6,504 nt of DNA, taken from assembly GCA_001916055.1 (NCBI GenBank), contig MNRR01000010.1, forward strand, positions 1-6,504, given 5' to 3'. A program made the position numbers and the translations under genes. Shown here piece after piece: positions 1 through 5,944 of the stretch. The notes below the pieces were generated by a model that saw only the letters and a list, made by a program, of their open reading frames with translations, was not told where the DNA came from and made no database searches. The stretch's first letter is position 1; each line of letters opens with the position of its first letter. Source of the stretch: Clostridium sp. 28_12. Lineage in GTDB: Bacteria; Bacillota; Clostridia; TANB77; CAG-508.

Positions 1-1
1 C

Positions 2-613
2 ATATACTATAAAAAAATTAATAATTATGAAGAATATAGCGAAGTTAAATCAAGATGGGATAACATTTTAGATATGAATAAAGAAGATTTTGAAAATAAT
101 TTTATGGTCATTACAGCTATTGAAAATACAAGTATGGTAGGATTAACGCTTGATAAAATTGATACAGATGGCAAAGGCTTATATATTAGTTTAATTCATT
201 ATGAGGATGGAGTAGAATATGATGAAAATGAAACATGTATATCAATTAAAATTTCAAGAGATTTAGAAAAAGAGAATATATATGTTACAAGAAATTTAAG
301 AGATAATGAAAAAGATATGAGTGAGGAAATGCAACTTGCGGAAAAGAATACAGCTATTGAAAATTTGCCATCATTTCAATATAAAGATGAATACTATAGA
401 AAGGCTGAAAAATCTTCTAATAGTGCATTGAGGCTAATACCACCAGATTGGAAAGATATGATTTCAAAGAATTTTACAATAACGAAAAATATGCCAGAAA
501 TTGATTTTTCAAACTGGAACGATTTAGGAAATGATTTTTATAGTATAGCTATTACTGACTATAGTGAATATTTAAAACTGATGAACAATTACAATGCTCC
601 AAAATTAACATAG
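2..613 (+). CDS. PrcB-like two-domain protein, 5' partial, ended by in-frame TAG
   Basis: The frame is open from the window edge, so the ATG at 74 is internal and the real start lies upstream. The visible 203 codons contain a first domain (residues about 6-100 of the fragment) with the pattern NNYEEY, then EDFENNF followed by hydrophobic strands (MVITAI), and C79 in a strand ending in SIKIS. A linker follows, with IPPDW near 146-150 and MPEIDFSNWNDLG near 164-175. A second, similar domain starts at about residue 183 (ITDYSEYLKL). The NYEEY/DYSEY start and the [ED]DF + hydrophobic strand pattern occur in both. I compare this to the PrcB C-terminal-like domain found in Bacillota surface proteins; that is family inference from pattern only. 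The second domain is cut after about 20 residues by TAG at 611-613, while the downstream frame is still coding-like. No signal peptide is visible because the N-terminus is missing. Function unknown; perhaps extracytoplasmic. Confidence 0.75.
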   Translation: MYYKKINNYEEYSEVKSRWDNILDMNKEDFENNFMVITAIENTSMVGLTLDKIDTDGKGLYISLIHYEDGVEYDENETCISIKISRDLEKENIYVTRNLRDNEKDMSEEMQLAEKNTAIENLPSFQYKDEYYRKAEKSSNSALRLIPPDWKDMISKNFTITKNMPEIDFSNWNDLGNDFYSIAITDYSEYLKLMNNYNAPKLT

Positions 614-835
614 TTTGATTTTAAGTATATTTATGCTATAATAGTTGTTAGAGTAAATGCAGACAATACAATAGATATAAAAGATATTGAAAGTGAAAAC
701 GGAAAATCGTATTTGAATGTATCTATAGGTGGATGGCTTGATGTTTCAGAAGAATTCAAATATCCAGCAGTATGCGTTGCCGTACCAAATTATAGAAGTT
801 TAGAGAGTAACTTTTTAAATGTAAGAGTAAAATAA
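614..835 (+). pseudogene. Remainder of second PrcB-like domain, after in-frame TAG
   Basis: These 73 codons are in the same frame as the preceding gene and end at TAA 833-835. The translation continues the domain that the TAG interrupts: FDFKYIYAIIVV matches the EDFENNFMVITA block of domain 1, then comes a DIKDIESENGKSYLNVSI stretch like DKIDTDGKGLYISLI, and finally FKYPAVCVAVPNY, a YP-plus-strand ending typical of PrcB-like domains. There is no ATG in frame and no ribosome binding site, so it is unlikely to be an independent gene. Either a single nonsense substitution has made the parent gene a pseudogene, or the TAG is read through at some rate. TAG is used as an ordinary terminator by two other genes here (4892-4894, 5396-5398), which argues against genome-wide TAG recoding. 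A sequencing error is also possible. Confidence 0.7.
615..642 (+). promoter_or_regulatory. Possible sigma-A promoter, TTGATT-N16-TGCTATAAT
   Basis: TTGATT at 615-620 is followed after 16 nt by a perfect TATAAT at 637-642, with the extended -10 dinucleotide TG at 634-635. It lies directly after the TAG stop and inside a stretch that still looks coding (it encodes YAII), so the match could be coincidental in AT-rich DNA. If used, it would transcribe the gene at 858 with a leader of roughly 200 nt. Confidence 0.4.
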
Positions 836-857
836 GTTTTAGAAAGGGTAGGGAGTA

Positions 858-2150
858 ATGGAAGTACAGAATAAAAATAATATAAGAGTGATATTATATG
901 TTTTAGTATTAATAGCAGTATTTAGTATTATATTTTTGATATTTAAAATTGAAATATCAAATGAAAAACTAGAAAAAAATAAAGTAGGTCTAGTTGATGA
1001 AAATACTATACTTCCTACTCCAGATAGAATAATATATAAAAATATCAATAACGAATACATAATTATTAATTCAGGTACAAGTGCATATACCCAAATATAT
1101 TCTGAATTATATAATAGGATCACAAACACTATTGAAGGGAAAGTATATTTAGAAGATAAAATAAGTCAAATGCAAAATAACGGTAGTTTTATAGAATTTG
1201 ATTATAATAGCAAAAGCAAAAATTATGTATTTATGCTAAACGAAAAAGAAATAGGTATTATAAAACGCTTTTCAGATAGTGGTCAAGTAATACAAACTTC
1301 TCTACCTGACAAAGATAAACTAATAAAAAAAATTGATACCATAACAAAAGATATTTCAATGAAATATGATTTTGATACAGAATATAATTTAAATTCAGAA
1401 AATAAGCTATCAAAGGTCGAAACTAATTTAAACTTATCACAAACAAAAGTAACAGGAGTGTATCAAAAGATTATAGAATATAGTGAAGATGAGTATAATT
1501 CTATATTAAATAAACTTAATTTTAAAACAAATGAAGAAATGCCTAAAGTAGATTTTAATAAACAAACTGTTATTGTAACAGTATCAAGATATGAAATCAA
1601 AGATATAAAGAAAAATATTGGAAATATAAAATATAAATTAGGAAATTATCTTGATGAATATAACGTTAATATTTATATAATAAGTAAAGTAGTTAATTCA
1701 AAATGTATATATTTTAACATAGATTCATACAAGACAAATGTAAGTACATTTTCTACAAATAATAAAGAGAATGGTGTTGAATATTGTGTTCAAAATGGTA
1801 AATATTATGCAAATATAAATAATAAGAAAACAGAAATACTATCGATAGAAACAGCAACTGATATAGCAGAAAAAGAAACTAAAAAAACAAAATATCAATA
1901 TCAAAGTTGGAAATCTGAATTTTATCGTGGAGAAAGCATAGATAACTCAATTTCAGGAGAATTAATTTTAGGACTAGATGACATTAGTAGACTTTATCAT
2001 TGGAGAGCAGAGTGGCAGAACAAAGAATATGAAGGAAAAACAATGTGGAAAATAAGGTTATTTGATAAAAATGATCCATTAACAAGTTTATATATCTATG
2101 TTGATGCTATAAATGGAGAGATTATAGGAGCAGGAGCTTCTAGTGATTAA
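858..2150 (+). CDS. Signal-anchored protein with PepSY-like C-terminus
   Basis: Translation gives 430 residues from the ATG at 858, preceded by AAAGGG at 843-848. Residues 11-29 form one transmembrane segment (VILYVLVLIAVFSIIFLIF) after a short polar N-terminus, and the remainder is hydrophilic and probably extracytoplasmic. Residues about 58-150 form an alpha/beta region with a FIEFDYNSKSKNYVF block. Residues about 200-290 resemble a PrcB-like domain (IIEYSEDEYN, then VDFNKQTVIVTV, then NVNIYIISKVVNSKCIYFNI). Residues about 328-427 look like a PepSY module: a helix at SIETATDIAEKETKK, a tryptophan-containing strand (MWKIRL), and the ending YIYVDAINGEIIGAG, which matches the usual YVDAxTGEI signature. 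PepSY domains are often linked to protease inhibition or cell-surface control; a role here is inference only. The 20-nt gap to the next gene suggests one operon. The similarity to the broken PrcB-like gene upstream suggests a functional pair. Confidence 0.85.
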   Translation: MEVQNKNNIRVILYVLVLIAVFSIIFLIFKIEISNEKLEKNKVGLVDENTILPTPDRIIYKNINNEYIIINSGTSAYTQIYSELYNRITNTIEGKVYLEDKISQMQNNGSFIEFDYNSKSKNYVFMLNEKEIGIIKRFSDSGQVIQTSLPDKDKLIKKIDTITKDISMKYDFDTEYNLNSENKLSKVETNLNLSQTKVTGVYQKIIEYSEDEYNSILNKLNFKTNEEMPKVDFNKQTVIVTVSRYEIKDIKKNIGNIKYKLGNYLDEYNVNIYIISKVVNSKCIYFNIDSYKTNVSTFSTNNKENGVEYCVQNGKYYANINNKKTEILSIETATDIAEKETKKTKYQYQSWKSEFYRGESIDNSISGELILGLDDISRLYHWRAEWQNKEYEGKTMWKIRLFDKNDPLTSLYIYVDAINGEIIGAGASSD

Positions 2151-2170
2151 TAGGAAGAAAGGGATAGAAG

Positions 2171-3280
2171 ATGGCAATATTATATGTAGTAATTGCATTT
2201 ATATGTTTAATAGTCCCATTGATTTTAACACTACTGAACATAATAAATCTATTTAAGAAAAAGAAGATAAAGGAAAATTTAATTGATATTTTGACATTTT
2301 CATTAGGTATTATTTTAACTATATTACTGTATTTTATTTGTGGATTTGAAGATTATAATGTAGCATTAAGATTAGGTGGAGGAGAAATAGATGTTCATAG
2401 CCCTATAGCCTCTTGGAGCTATCCAACAGTTTTAGCAATATTTTTATTAGGAATTATATCTTATAGCTTAATAAGAATAAAAAAATTAAAATTACCGCCA
2501 TTAGTTATTGTAGGAGCGATGTCAGGAATTTTTATATGTTCAATATATATGATAATTTTTATAATACAATTAAGCAAGAATATGCTAGAATTAGCAATTT
2601 TTGGGATACCATATTTAATAATATTTCCTATTAACTATATTTTATGTAGTATAAGAGCTGAAATAGAAATTATGAAAAAATATAAAGAACAAAATATAAA
2701 GTCAAAAGAATATAACAACAAGTTATTAAACAGATGTAATAAATTACTTTGTGATATAGATAATTGGCCTATAATTGCAATTATCTTTTCAATACCACTT
2801 ATAGCCATTCTTGTATGTATATTAGTGTTGTTTGGTCAAAGACCAGATGAAGCAATAAAAGCATTTTTAGAAACAAGTGATTGGACATTATCAACAAAAG
2901 TATCTCCACCATCAATTACTTATGATGGACATTATTTGTGTACTGTTTCTTTAAGAGGACATAAAAGCATTGTCAAACCTATAAGAATGGGAATAAGGAG
3001 AGGAGAGAAAATTGTAGTTAATAGACAATTATGTGTTGCAAATGCGTTTGAAGATTTAATACAAGAGAGAATACCTAAATTTCATCATTTTGTAAGATAT
3101 ATATATGATAAATATGGCTATCCGCTATCTAAACATATAAATACTGCATTTCAAGCAGATATTACATATATATTAATGAAACCTTTGGAATGGATTTTTT
3201 TATTAGTTTTATATATATTCGATGAAAAGCCAGAAAATAGAATTGCAACACAATATATTGGAAAAAATCATATAAAATAA
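2171..3280 (+). CDS. Polytopic membrane protein, probable DUF6688 family
   Basis: This 369-residue protein starts at ATG 2171, with AAAGGG at 2158-2163, 20 nt after the preceding stop. Hydrophobic segments lie near residues 5-26, 39-57, 84-103, 110-133, 139-160 and 199-221, with another hydrophobic stretch at 340-350. A conserved-looking C-terminal domain (about 222-359) contains GQRPDEAIKAF, SDWTLS, SPPSITYDGHYLCTVS, RGHK, VKPIRMGIRRG, VNRQLCVANAFE, YDKYGYPLS and MKPLEW. From memory these motifs match proteins annotated as DUF6688; this could not be searched. The residues H254, C257, H264, C288, H305 and H306 could form a metal or redox site, but no such activity is established. The loop LRLGGGEIDVHSP (66-78) between helices 2 and 3 is also likely conserved. 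It is probably co-transcribed with the PepSY-like gene. No function is known to me. Confidence 0.85.
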   Translation: MAILYVVIAFICLIVPLILTLLNIINLFKKKKIKENLIDILTFSLGIILTILLYFICGFEDYNVALRLGGGEIDVHSPIASWSYPTVLAIFLLGIISYSLIRIKKLKLPPLVIVGAMSGIFICSIYMIIFIIQLSKNMLELAIFGIPYLIIFPINYILCSIRAEIEIMKKYKEQNIKSKEYNNKLLNRCNKLLCDIDNWPIIAIIFSIPLIAILVCILVLFGQRPDEAIKAFLETSDWTLSTKVSPPSITYDGHYLCTVSLRGHKSIVKPIRMGIRRGEKIVVNRQLCVANAFEDLIQERIPKFHHFVRYIYDKYGYPLSKHINTAFQADITYILMKPLEWIFLLVLYIFDEKPENRIATQYIGKNHIK

Positions 3281-3308
3281 TTGATATAGTTAATACCATA
3301 AAGATAGG

Positions 3309-3347
3309 AAGATATTAGAGAATTTTAGTATCTTTTTATGTTTTTTT
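3309..3347 (+). terminator. Rho-independent-type terminator after the membrane protein gene
   Basis: AAGATATTAGA (3309-3319) pairs with the 3' arm at 3324-3334 around a 4-nt loop, giving an 11-bp AT-rich stem with two G-U wobbles. A T-rich tract follows (TTTTTATGTTTTTTT, ending at 3347). The low GC of the stem makes it weak. Its position between the end of one gene block and the promoter of the next supports the call. Confidence 0.6.
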
Positions 3348-3356
3348 ACAAAAGTA

Positions 3357-3365
3357 TGGTATAAT
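3357..3365 (+). promoter_or_regulatory. Extended -10 promoter, TGGTATAAT
   Basis: A perfect TATAAT at 3360-3365 is preceded by TG at 3357-3358, the extended -10 arrangement. No good -35 is seen at 16-18 nt; the T-tract of the upstream terminator occupies that place, and TTTACA at 3345-3350 is too close. The transcript would start near 3372 and lead the array of small membrane protein genes. The first gene, at 3402, has a strong ribosome binding site. Confidence 0.6.
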
Positions 3366-3371
3366 CATCTC

Positions 3372-3388
3372 GAATAATAGTAATTTGT
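3372..3388 (+). repeat. Partial copy of the intergenic repeat (3' end)
   Basis: GAATAATAGTAATTTGT matches the 3' part of the 44-nt repeat found downstream (GAAAATAGTAATTTGT) with one inserted base. It sits in the same place relative to its gene, just before the ribosome binding site, and immediately after the predicted promoter, so it would form the start of the transcript leader. Confidence 0.5.
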
Positions 3389-3401
3389 TAAGGAGGTAAA
3401 A

Positions 3402-3605
3402 ATGAACAATGAACAAAAAGACAAGAAAGAAAAGATAGACTTTATATGCTTTCTGGTTGCTTCAATAATTTTTTATATTGTATCTATCATAAACTTTATT
3501 GATAAAAATACTAGTACAGGAGTAGTGTTTTTATGTCTAGGATCAGCATACTTATGCTTATCATCTACTCATAGAAATAACGATAAAAACAATAAAAAAT
3601 CATAA
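3402..3605 (+). CDS. Small two-helix membrane protein (67 aa)
   Basis: The ATG at 3402 follows a consensus AGGAGG at 3391-3396 with 5-nt spacing, the best ribosome binding site in the window. The protein starts with a charged lysine-rich stretch (residues 1-12), then has transmembrane segments near 13-33 and 39-55 and a polar tail rich in asparagine and lysine. Three cysteines (C16, C45 and C52) lie in or next to the helices. It is the first gene after a predicted promoter. I do not recognise the family; small proteins of this build include immunity-like and regulatory membrane peptides, but nothing in the sequence decides this. Confidence 0.75.
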   Translation: MNNEQKDKKEKIDFICFLVASIIFYIVSIINFIDKNTSTGVVFLCLGSAYLCLSSTHRNNDKNNKKS

Positions 3606-3648
3606 AATTACAATTTAGTAATTAGTTAGGAAAATAGTAATTTGTAGA
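3605..3648 (+). repeat. Intergenic repeat copy 1 (44 nt)
   Basis: It begins on the last base of the preceding stop codon and ends in the ribosome binding site of the next gene. It is identical to copy 2 (4057-4100) except at two positions. Its ends carry inverted arms, AAATTAC (3605-3611) and GTAATTT (3637-3643), that could form a hairpin in the transcript. Confidence 0.85.
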
Positions 3649-3659
3649 GGAGATATGTA

Positions 3660-4028
3660 ATGATTTATTGGTTGGCACTATTGATATGGATAATTAGTGT
3701 ATTGACACTTATAATTTTTTTGAAATATAATTTTGATGATAAATATTTATTGATAGTATCTCAAATATATAATTTTATGACTGGTTTTTTAGGGGGGACA
3801 ATATATTTCCTTTCGATAATGTTTATTATAAGATATTTAAGTAACATTACTAATATTTATGTATGTTACATACTTTCTATAATACCATTATTGTTACTAT
3901 TATTACCATTAAATTTTAAAGTTAAGAAAAAAGCAAATTTAAATATAATTCTTTATTTAATATTATCAATTTTTATAACTATACTAGGATTTGGTATATT
4001 TGTTTTTGTATCAAATTTAGAATTTTAA
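3660..4028 (+). CDS. Four-helix membrane protein (122 aa), unknown function
   Basis: The ATG at 3660 follows AGAGGAG (3646-3652) with 7-nt spacing. An earlier ATG at 3655 is immediately followed by TAA and is too close to the ribosome binding site, so 3660 is the start. Hydrophobic segments lie near residues 2-21, 38-58, 64-84 and 94-117, with positive residues in the loop after helix 3 (KVKKK). No large soluble domain is present. I do not recognise the family. It lies 54 nt after the 67-aa gene and is separated from it only by a copy of the intergenic repeat, so co-transcription is likely. Confidence 0.75.
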   Translation: MIYWLALLIWIISVLTLIIFLKYNFDDKYLLIVSQIYNFMTGFLGGTIYFLSIMFIIRYLSNITNIYVCYILSIIPLLLLLLPLNFKVKKKANLNIILYLILSIFITILGFGIFVFVSNLEF

Positions 4029-4034
4029 TATAAT
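4006..4034 (+). promoter_or_regulatory. Weak candidate promoter, TTGTAT-N17-TATAAT
   Basis: A perfect TATAAT at 4029-4034 directly follows the stop of the four-helix protein gene. TTGTAT lies 17 nt upstream at 4006-4011 and matches the -35 consensus at only three of six bases. It could give extra transcription of the 259-aa gene, but such matches are common in DNA this AT-rich. Confidence 0.25.
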
Positions 4035-4056
4035 AGTAAAAAACTAATAAACTAAT

Positions 4057-4100
4057 AAATTACAATTTAGTAATTAGTTAGAAAAATAGTGATTTGTAGA
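4057..4100 (+). repeat. Intergenic repeat copy 2 (44 nt)
   Basis: It differs from copy 1 (3605-3648) at two of 44 positions: G to A at the 26th base and A to G at the 35th. The second change lies in the 3' arm (GTGATTT, 4089-4095) and still pairs with AAATTAC (4057-4063) by a G-U wobble. It ends directly against the ribosome binding site of the next gene. Confidence 0.85.
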
Positions 4101-4107
4101 AAGAAGG
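4101..4107 (+). promoter_or_regulatory. Ribosome binding site that sets the start at 4115
   Basis: AAGAAGG ends one base before a TTG at 4109, which is too close for initiation, but seven bases before the ATG at 4115. The start is therefore 4115, two codons inside the longest open frame. Confidence 0.7.
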
Positions 4108-4114
4108 TTTGTAT

Positions 4115-4894
4115 ATGAAGAAAAAAATTATTATTCTTGTAATTTGTACTATATTAGTAATATTTTTATTTGGTGTAGTATTTTTTTATAAAGATAAAAA
4201 ATCAGAAAAAACAGAAAATTCTAATAAGTATTCTGTTATTTATGATAAGGAAGGAAACATTATATATGATATGTCTAAAAAAGATGAAATTACAGAAGTA
4301 ATTAAAGATACAGTTATTCAAGGGATAGTGGAACTAAATCATAATGGATATATTTATATATTTAATGGACAACATTTTGGGGAATTTGGTTTTGAAATGG
4401 AAGAATATACTAGAGCAAATATTAATAATAAAAATCAAAAATGTTTAGATTATTTTACATTGAAAGAATATGATACAAGTTATATACAAGAAGGAGATAT
4501 ATTGATTTGTAGTGGAGATTTAAGTAAAAAAGGTTACAGCATGGGAGATAATGATTTTGATACTAAAGATAATTCAATTATTGTTTTAAAATCAAACGAC
4601 TATAATCAAATGAAAAGAGATGCATTAACAGGGAAAAGGACATATTCTTCAATTGTAACTATTGGTGATGAGTATACTGAATCAGGATATGTGTATTTAA
4701 AATATAGTTTAGAAGATGATACTCATTCTGATACTAGTTATAATTTTCCATTTGCAGTAAAAGCATATATCACAGAGAATACTGAAATAATAGGAAATTT
4801 ACAAAAAGGAAAAATTGTAAAAGTACAATATGAAAATTCAAATATACCTTTGGATGAATTAAAAATAAAATCAATAGAAGTAATTGAAGATTAG
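4115..4894 (+). CDS. Signal-anchored extracytoplasmic protein (259 aa), unknown
   Basis: The start is taken at ATG 4115 (spacing 7 nt from AAGAAGG); the longer frame from TTG 4109 is unlikely. MKKK is followed by one strong transmembrane segment (residues 5-25), so the rest should face outside. Residues about 40-52 form a short strand pair (SVIYDKEGNIIYD). Residues about 65-165 and 175-259 look like two beta-rich modules: the first has VIQGIVELNHNGYIYIFNG and YIQEGDILICSG, the second has YVYLKYSL, FAVKAYITENTEI and LQKGKIVKVQYE. The GDILICSG and KGKIVKVQY blocks recall OB-fold-like small domains (for example the DUF3221 type), but this is a guess. C11 is inside the helix and not in a clear lipobox. 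It ends in TAG. It lies in the small-gene array, preceded by repeat copy 2 and followed by copy 3. Confidence 0.75.
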   Translation: MKKKIIILVICTILVIFLFGVVFFYKDKKSEKTENSNKYSVIYDKEGNIIYDMSKKDEITEVIKDTVIQGIVELNHNGYIYIFNGQHFGEFGFEMEEYTRANINNKNQKCLDYFTLKEYDTSYIQEGDILICSGDLSKKGYSMGDNDFDTKDNSIIVLKSNDYNQMKRDALTGKRTYSSIVTIGDEYTESGYVYLKYSLEDDTHSDTSYNFPFAVKAYITENTEIIGNLQKGKIVKVQYENSNIPLDELKIKSIEVIED

Positions 4895-4900
4895 TGCAAC

Positions 4901-4940
4901 AACTTACAATTTAGGAGTTTAGTAGGAAAATAGAAATTTG
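4901..4940 (+). repeat. Intergenic repeat copy 3, diverged
   Basis: It aligns without gaps to the first 40 nt of copy 1 with 7 mismatches (33 of 40 identical). It starts 6 nt after the TAG of the 259-aa gene and ends shortly before the start of the next gene, the same placement as copies 1 and 2. The hairpin arms are not preserved (AACTTAC and GAAATTT). Confidence 0.65.
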
Positions 4941-4957
4941 AAAGTGAGTTTTGTTTT

Positions 4958-5398
4958 ATGAAAGGGAAAAGATTTTTTGATTTTATAAAAATAATATTGA
5001 TTATTTCTCCAATTATTATTTTTGGTATTGATTTTTGTGCTACTTTTTGGGGAGTAAACTATGAATTAAATGTTGATCAAAATAATATAGCTGTTATTGA
5101 AGAAAATTTACAAAAAGATAATATAAAGATTGAAAAATCGAAGGATATAAGGAAAATTGAAATTAGTGGTGCAGGGTTAAATGATTATTCAGTTCTTTCT
5201 TTACATTATGATGATAATTCAATTAAATCTACTAATTTATATTTAAATGAAAAATCTTATTACATATATCAATATTTAAGCAAACATCATAAATTCAATT
5301 ATAATGATATGGTTGAAATTTCTATATTTATAAGTTTTACGACAATAGTTTTTACTATATATGCTGGAAGAAAAAAACTGGTAGACAATAAAAAATAG
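4958..5398 (+). CDS. Helix-ectodomain-helix membrane protein (146 aa), unknown
   Basis: The ATG at 4958 follows a weak site, AAAGTGAG, at 4941-4948. The protein has an N-terminal transmembrane segment (about 10-30), an ectodomain of about 85 residues (33-118) beginning NYELNVDQNNIAVIEENLQ, and a second transmembrane segment (about 120-137) followed by basic residues (GRKK). The ectodomain contains strands IRKIEISG and YSVLSLHYD, and an YYIYQYL segment leads into helix 2. The same order and spacing occur in the broken gene at 5945, where the ectodomain begins NFEIVVNNKNRAEINEMIE, so the two are probably distant paralogues. The gene ends TAG and a TAA follows at once. Family not recognised. Confidence 0.75.
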   Translation: MKGKRFFDFIKIILIISPIIIFGIDFCATFWGVNYELNVDQNNIAVIEENLQKDNIKIEKSKDIRKIEISGAGLNDYSVLSLHYDDNSIKSTNLYLNEKSYYIYQYLSKHHKFNYNDMVEISIFISFTTIVFTIYAGRKKLVDNKK

Positions 5399-5437
5399 TA
5401 ACTTATTAGAAAACAATAGTTAGAAGGAGAAGAGTTT

Positions 5438-5836
5438 ATGAAAAAGAAAATTAAATTAACAATAGCATTTTTAGTTAGTTTATTACCAATGTTATTAAAT
5501 CAATATGGAGGAAAGAAAGGTGTACAGGAGATTAGTGGATTGATTAACTTGCTTAACCCAATTGGAATTATATCTGTACTATTATTTATTATTGGGGTAT
5601 GGGGATTATTTAAAAATAAAAAGACAAATAAAATATTAGGTGCATTAGGAACAATTGGGATTGTAATTTCAGAAATATATCAATTTTTTACCTGGCACAT
5701 AATGAATATAACTGGAAAAATGAGTATTCATAATAGTATAGAATTTGCTTTTCCTGAATTCTATATTGGATTAGTAATCTCTTTAATTATGATGCTTTAC
5801 TATTTTTCTATTGATAAGATAGAAAAAGAACAATAA
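5438..5836 (+). CDS. Four-helix membrane protein (132 aa), unknown
   Basis: The ATG at 5438 follows AGAAGGAG (5422-5429) with 8-nt spacing. Hydrophobic segments lie near residues 5-20, 40-58, 67-88 and 105-124. Between helices 1 and 2 lies a conserved-looking loop, QYGGKKGVQEISGLINLLNP; between helices 3 and 4 lies FTWHIMNITGKMSIHNS, and helix 4 is entered by FAFPEFYIG. These glycine-, proline- and histidine-containing loops suggest a real, constrained family rather than random hydrophobic sequence, but I cannot name it. The 39-nt gap to the previous gene and same orientation suggest co-transcription. The gap shows only vague similarity to the repeat. Confidence 0.78.
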   Translation: MKKKIKLTIAFLVSLLPMLLNQYGGKKGVQEISGLINLLNPIGIISVLLFIIGVWGLFKNKKTNKILGALGTIGIVISEIYQFFTWHIMNITGKMSIHNSIEFAFPEFYIGLVISLIMMLYYFSIDKIEKEQ

Positions 5837-5930
5837 TTTACAAATTTTTATGAATAAATATTATAAGAAAAATATTAACTACTAAAATTCTTTAAAAAAG
5901 ATATGGATATAAAAATACCAATAAATTGTA

Positions 5931-5937
5931 GGAGGAG
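5931..5937 (+). promoter_or_regulatory. Ribosome binding site that sets the start at 5945
   Basis: GGAGGAG lies seven bases before ATG 5945. An ATG at 5940 is only two bases away and stops after one more codon (AGA TGA). A further ATG at 5903 is in frame with 5945 but has no ribosome binding site and would place this GGAGGAG inside the coding region. Confidence 0.8.
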
Positions 5938-5944
5938 TTATGAG

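Noticed and set aside
74..613. Start of the first gene at ATG 74
   Set aside because: The frame is open upstream to the window edge, no ribosome binding site precedes 74, and the domain begins before it (NYEEY at about 26-43).
839..1129. Minus-strand open frame of 96 codons
   Set aside because: It is antisense to the start of the 430-aa gene, which has a ribosome binding site, a membrane anchor and domain-like sequence. The minus frame has no such support and arises from AT-rich codons.
3605..4940. Intergenic repeats as integron attC sites or a CRISPR array
   Set aside because: The core GTTRRRY/RYYYAAC boxes of attC are not both present, and the units are hundreds of bases apart with genes between them, not short spacers.
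5837..5930. A further repeat copy before the frameshifted gene
   Set aside because: Only short fragments (TTACAAATTTT near the stop, AATAAATTGTAGGAGGAG near the start) resemble the repeat; the gap is longer and the middle does not align convincingly.
5903..5944. Longer start for the frameshifted gene
   Set aside because: ATG 5903 has no ribosome binding site, and GGAGGAG at 5931-5937 is correctly spaced for ATG 5945.
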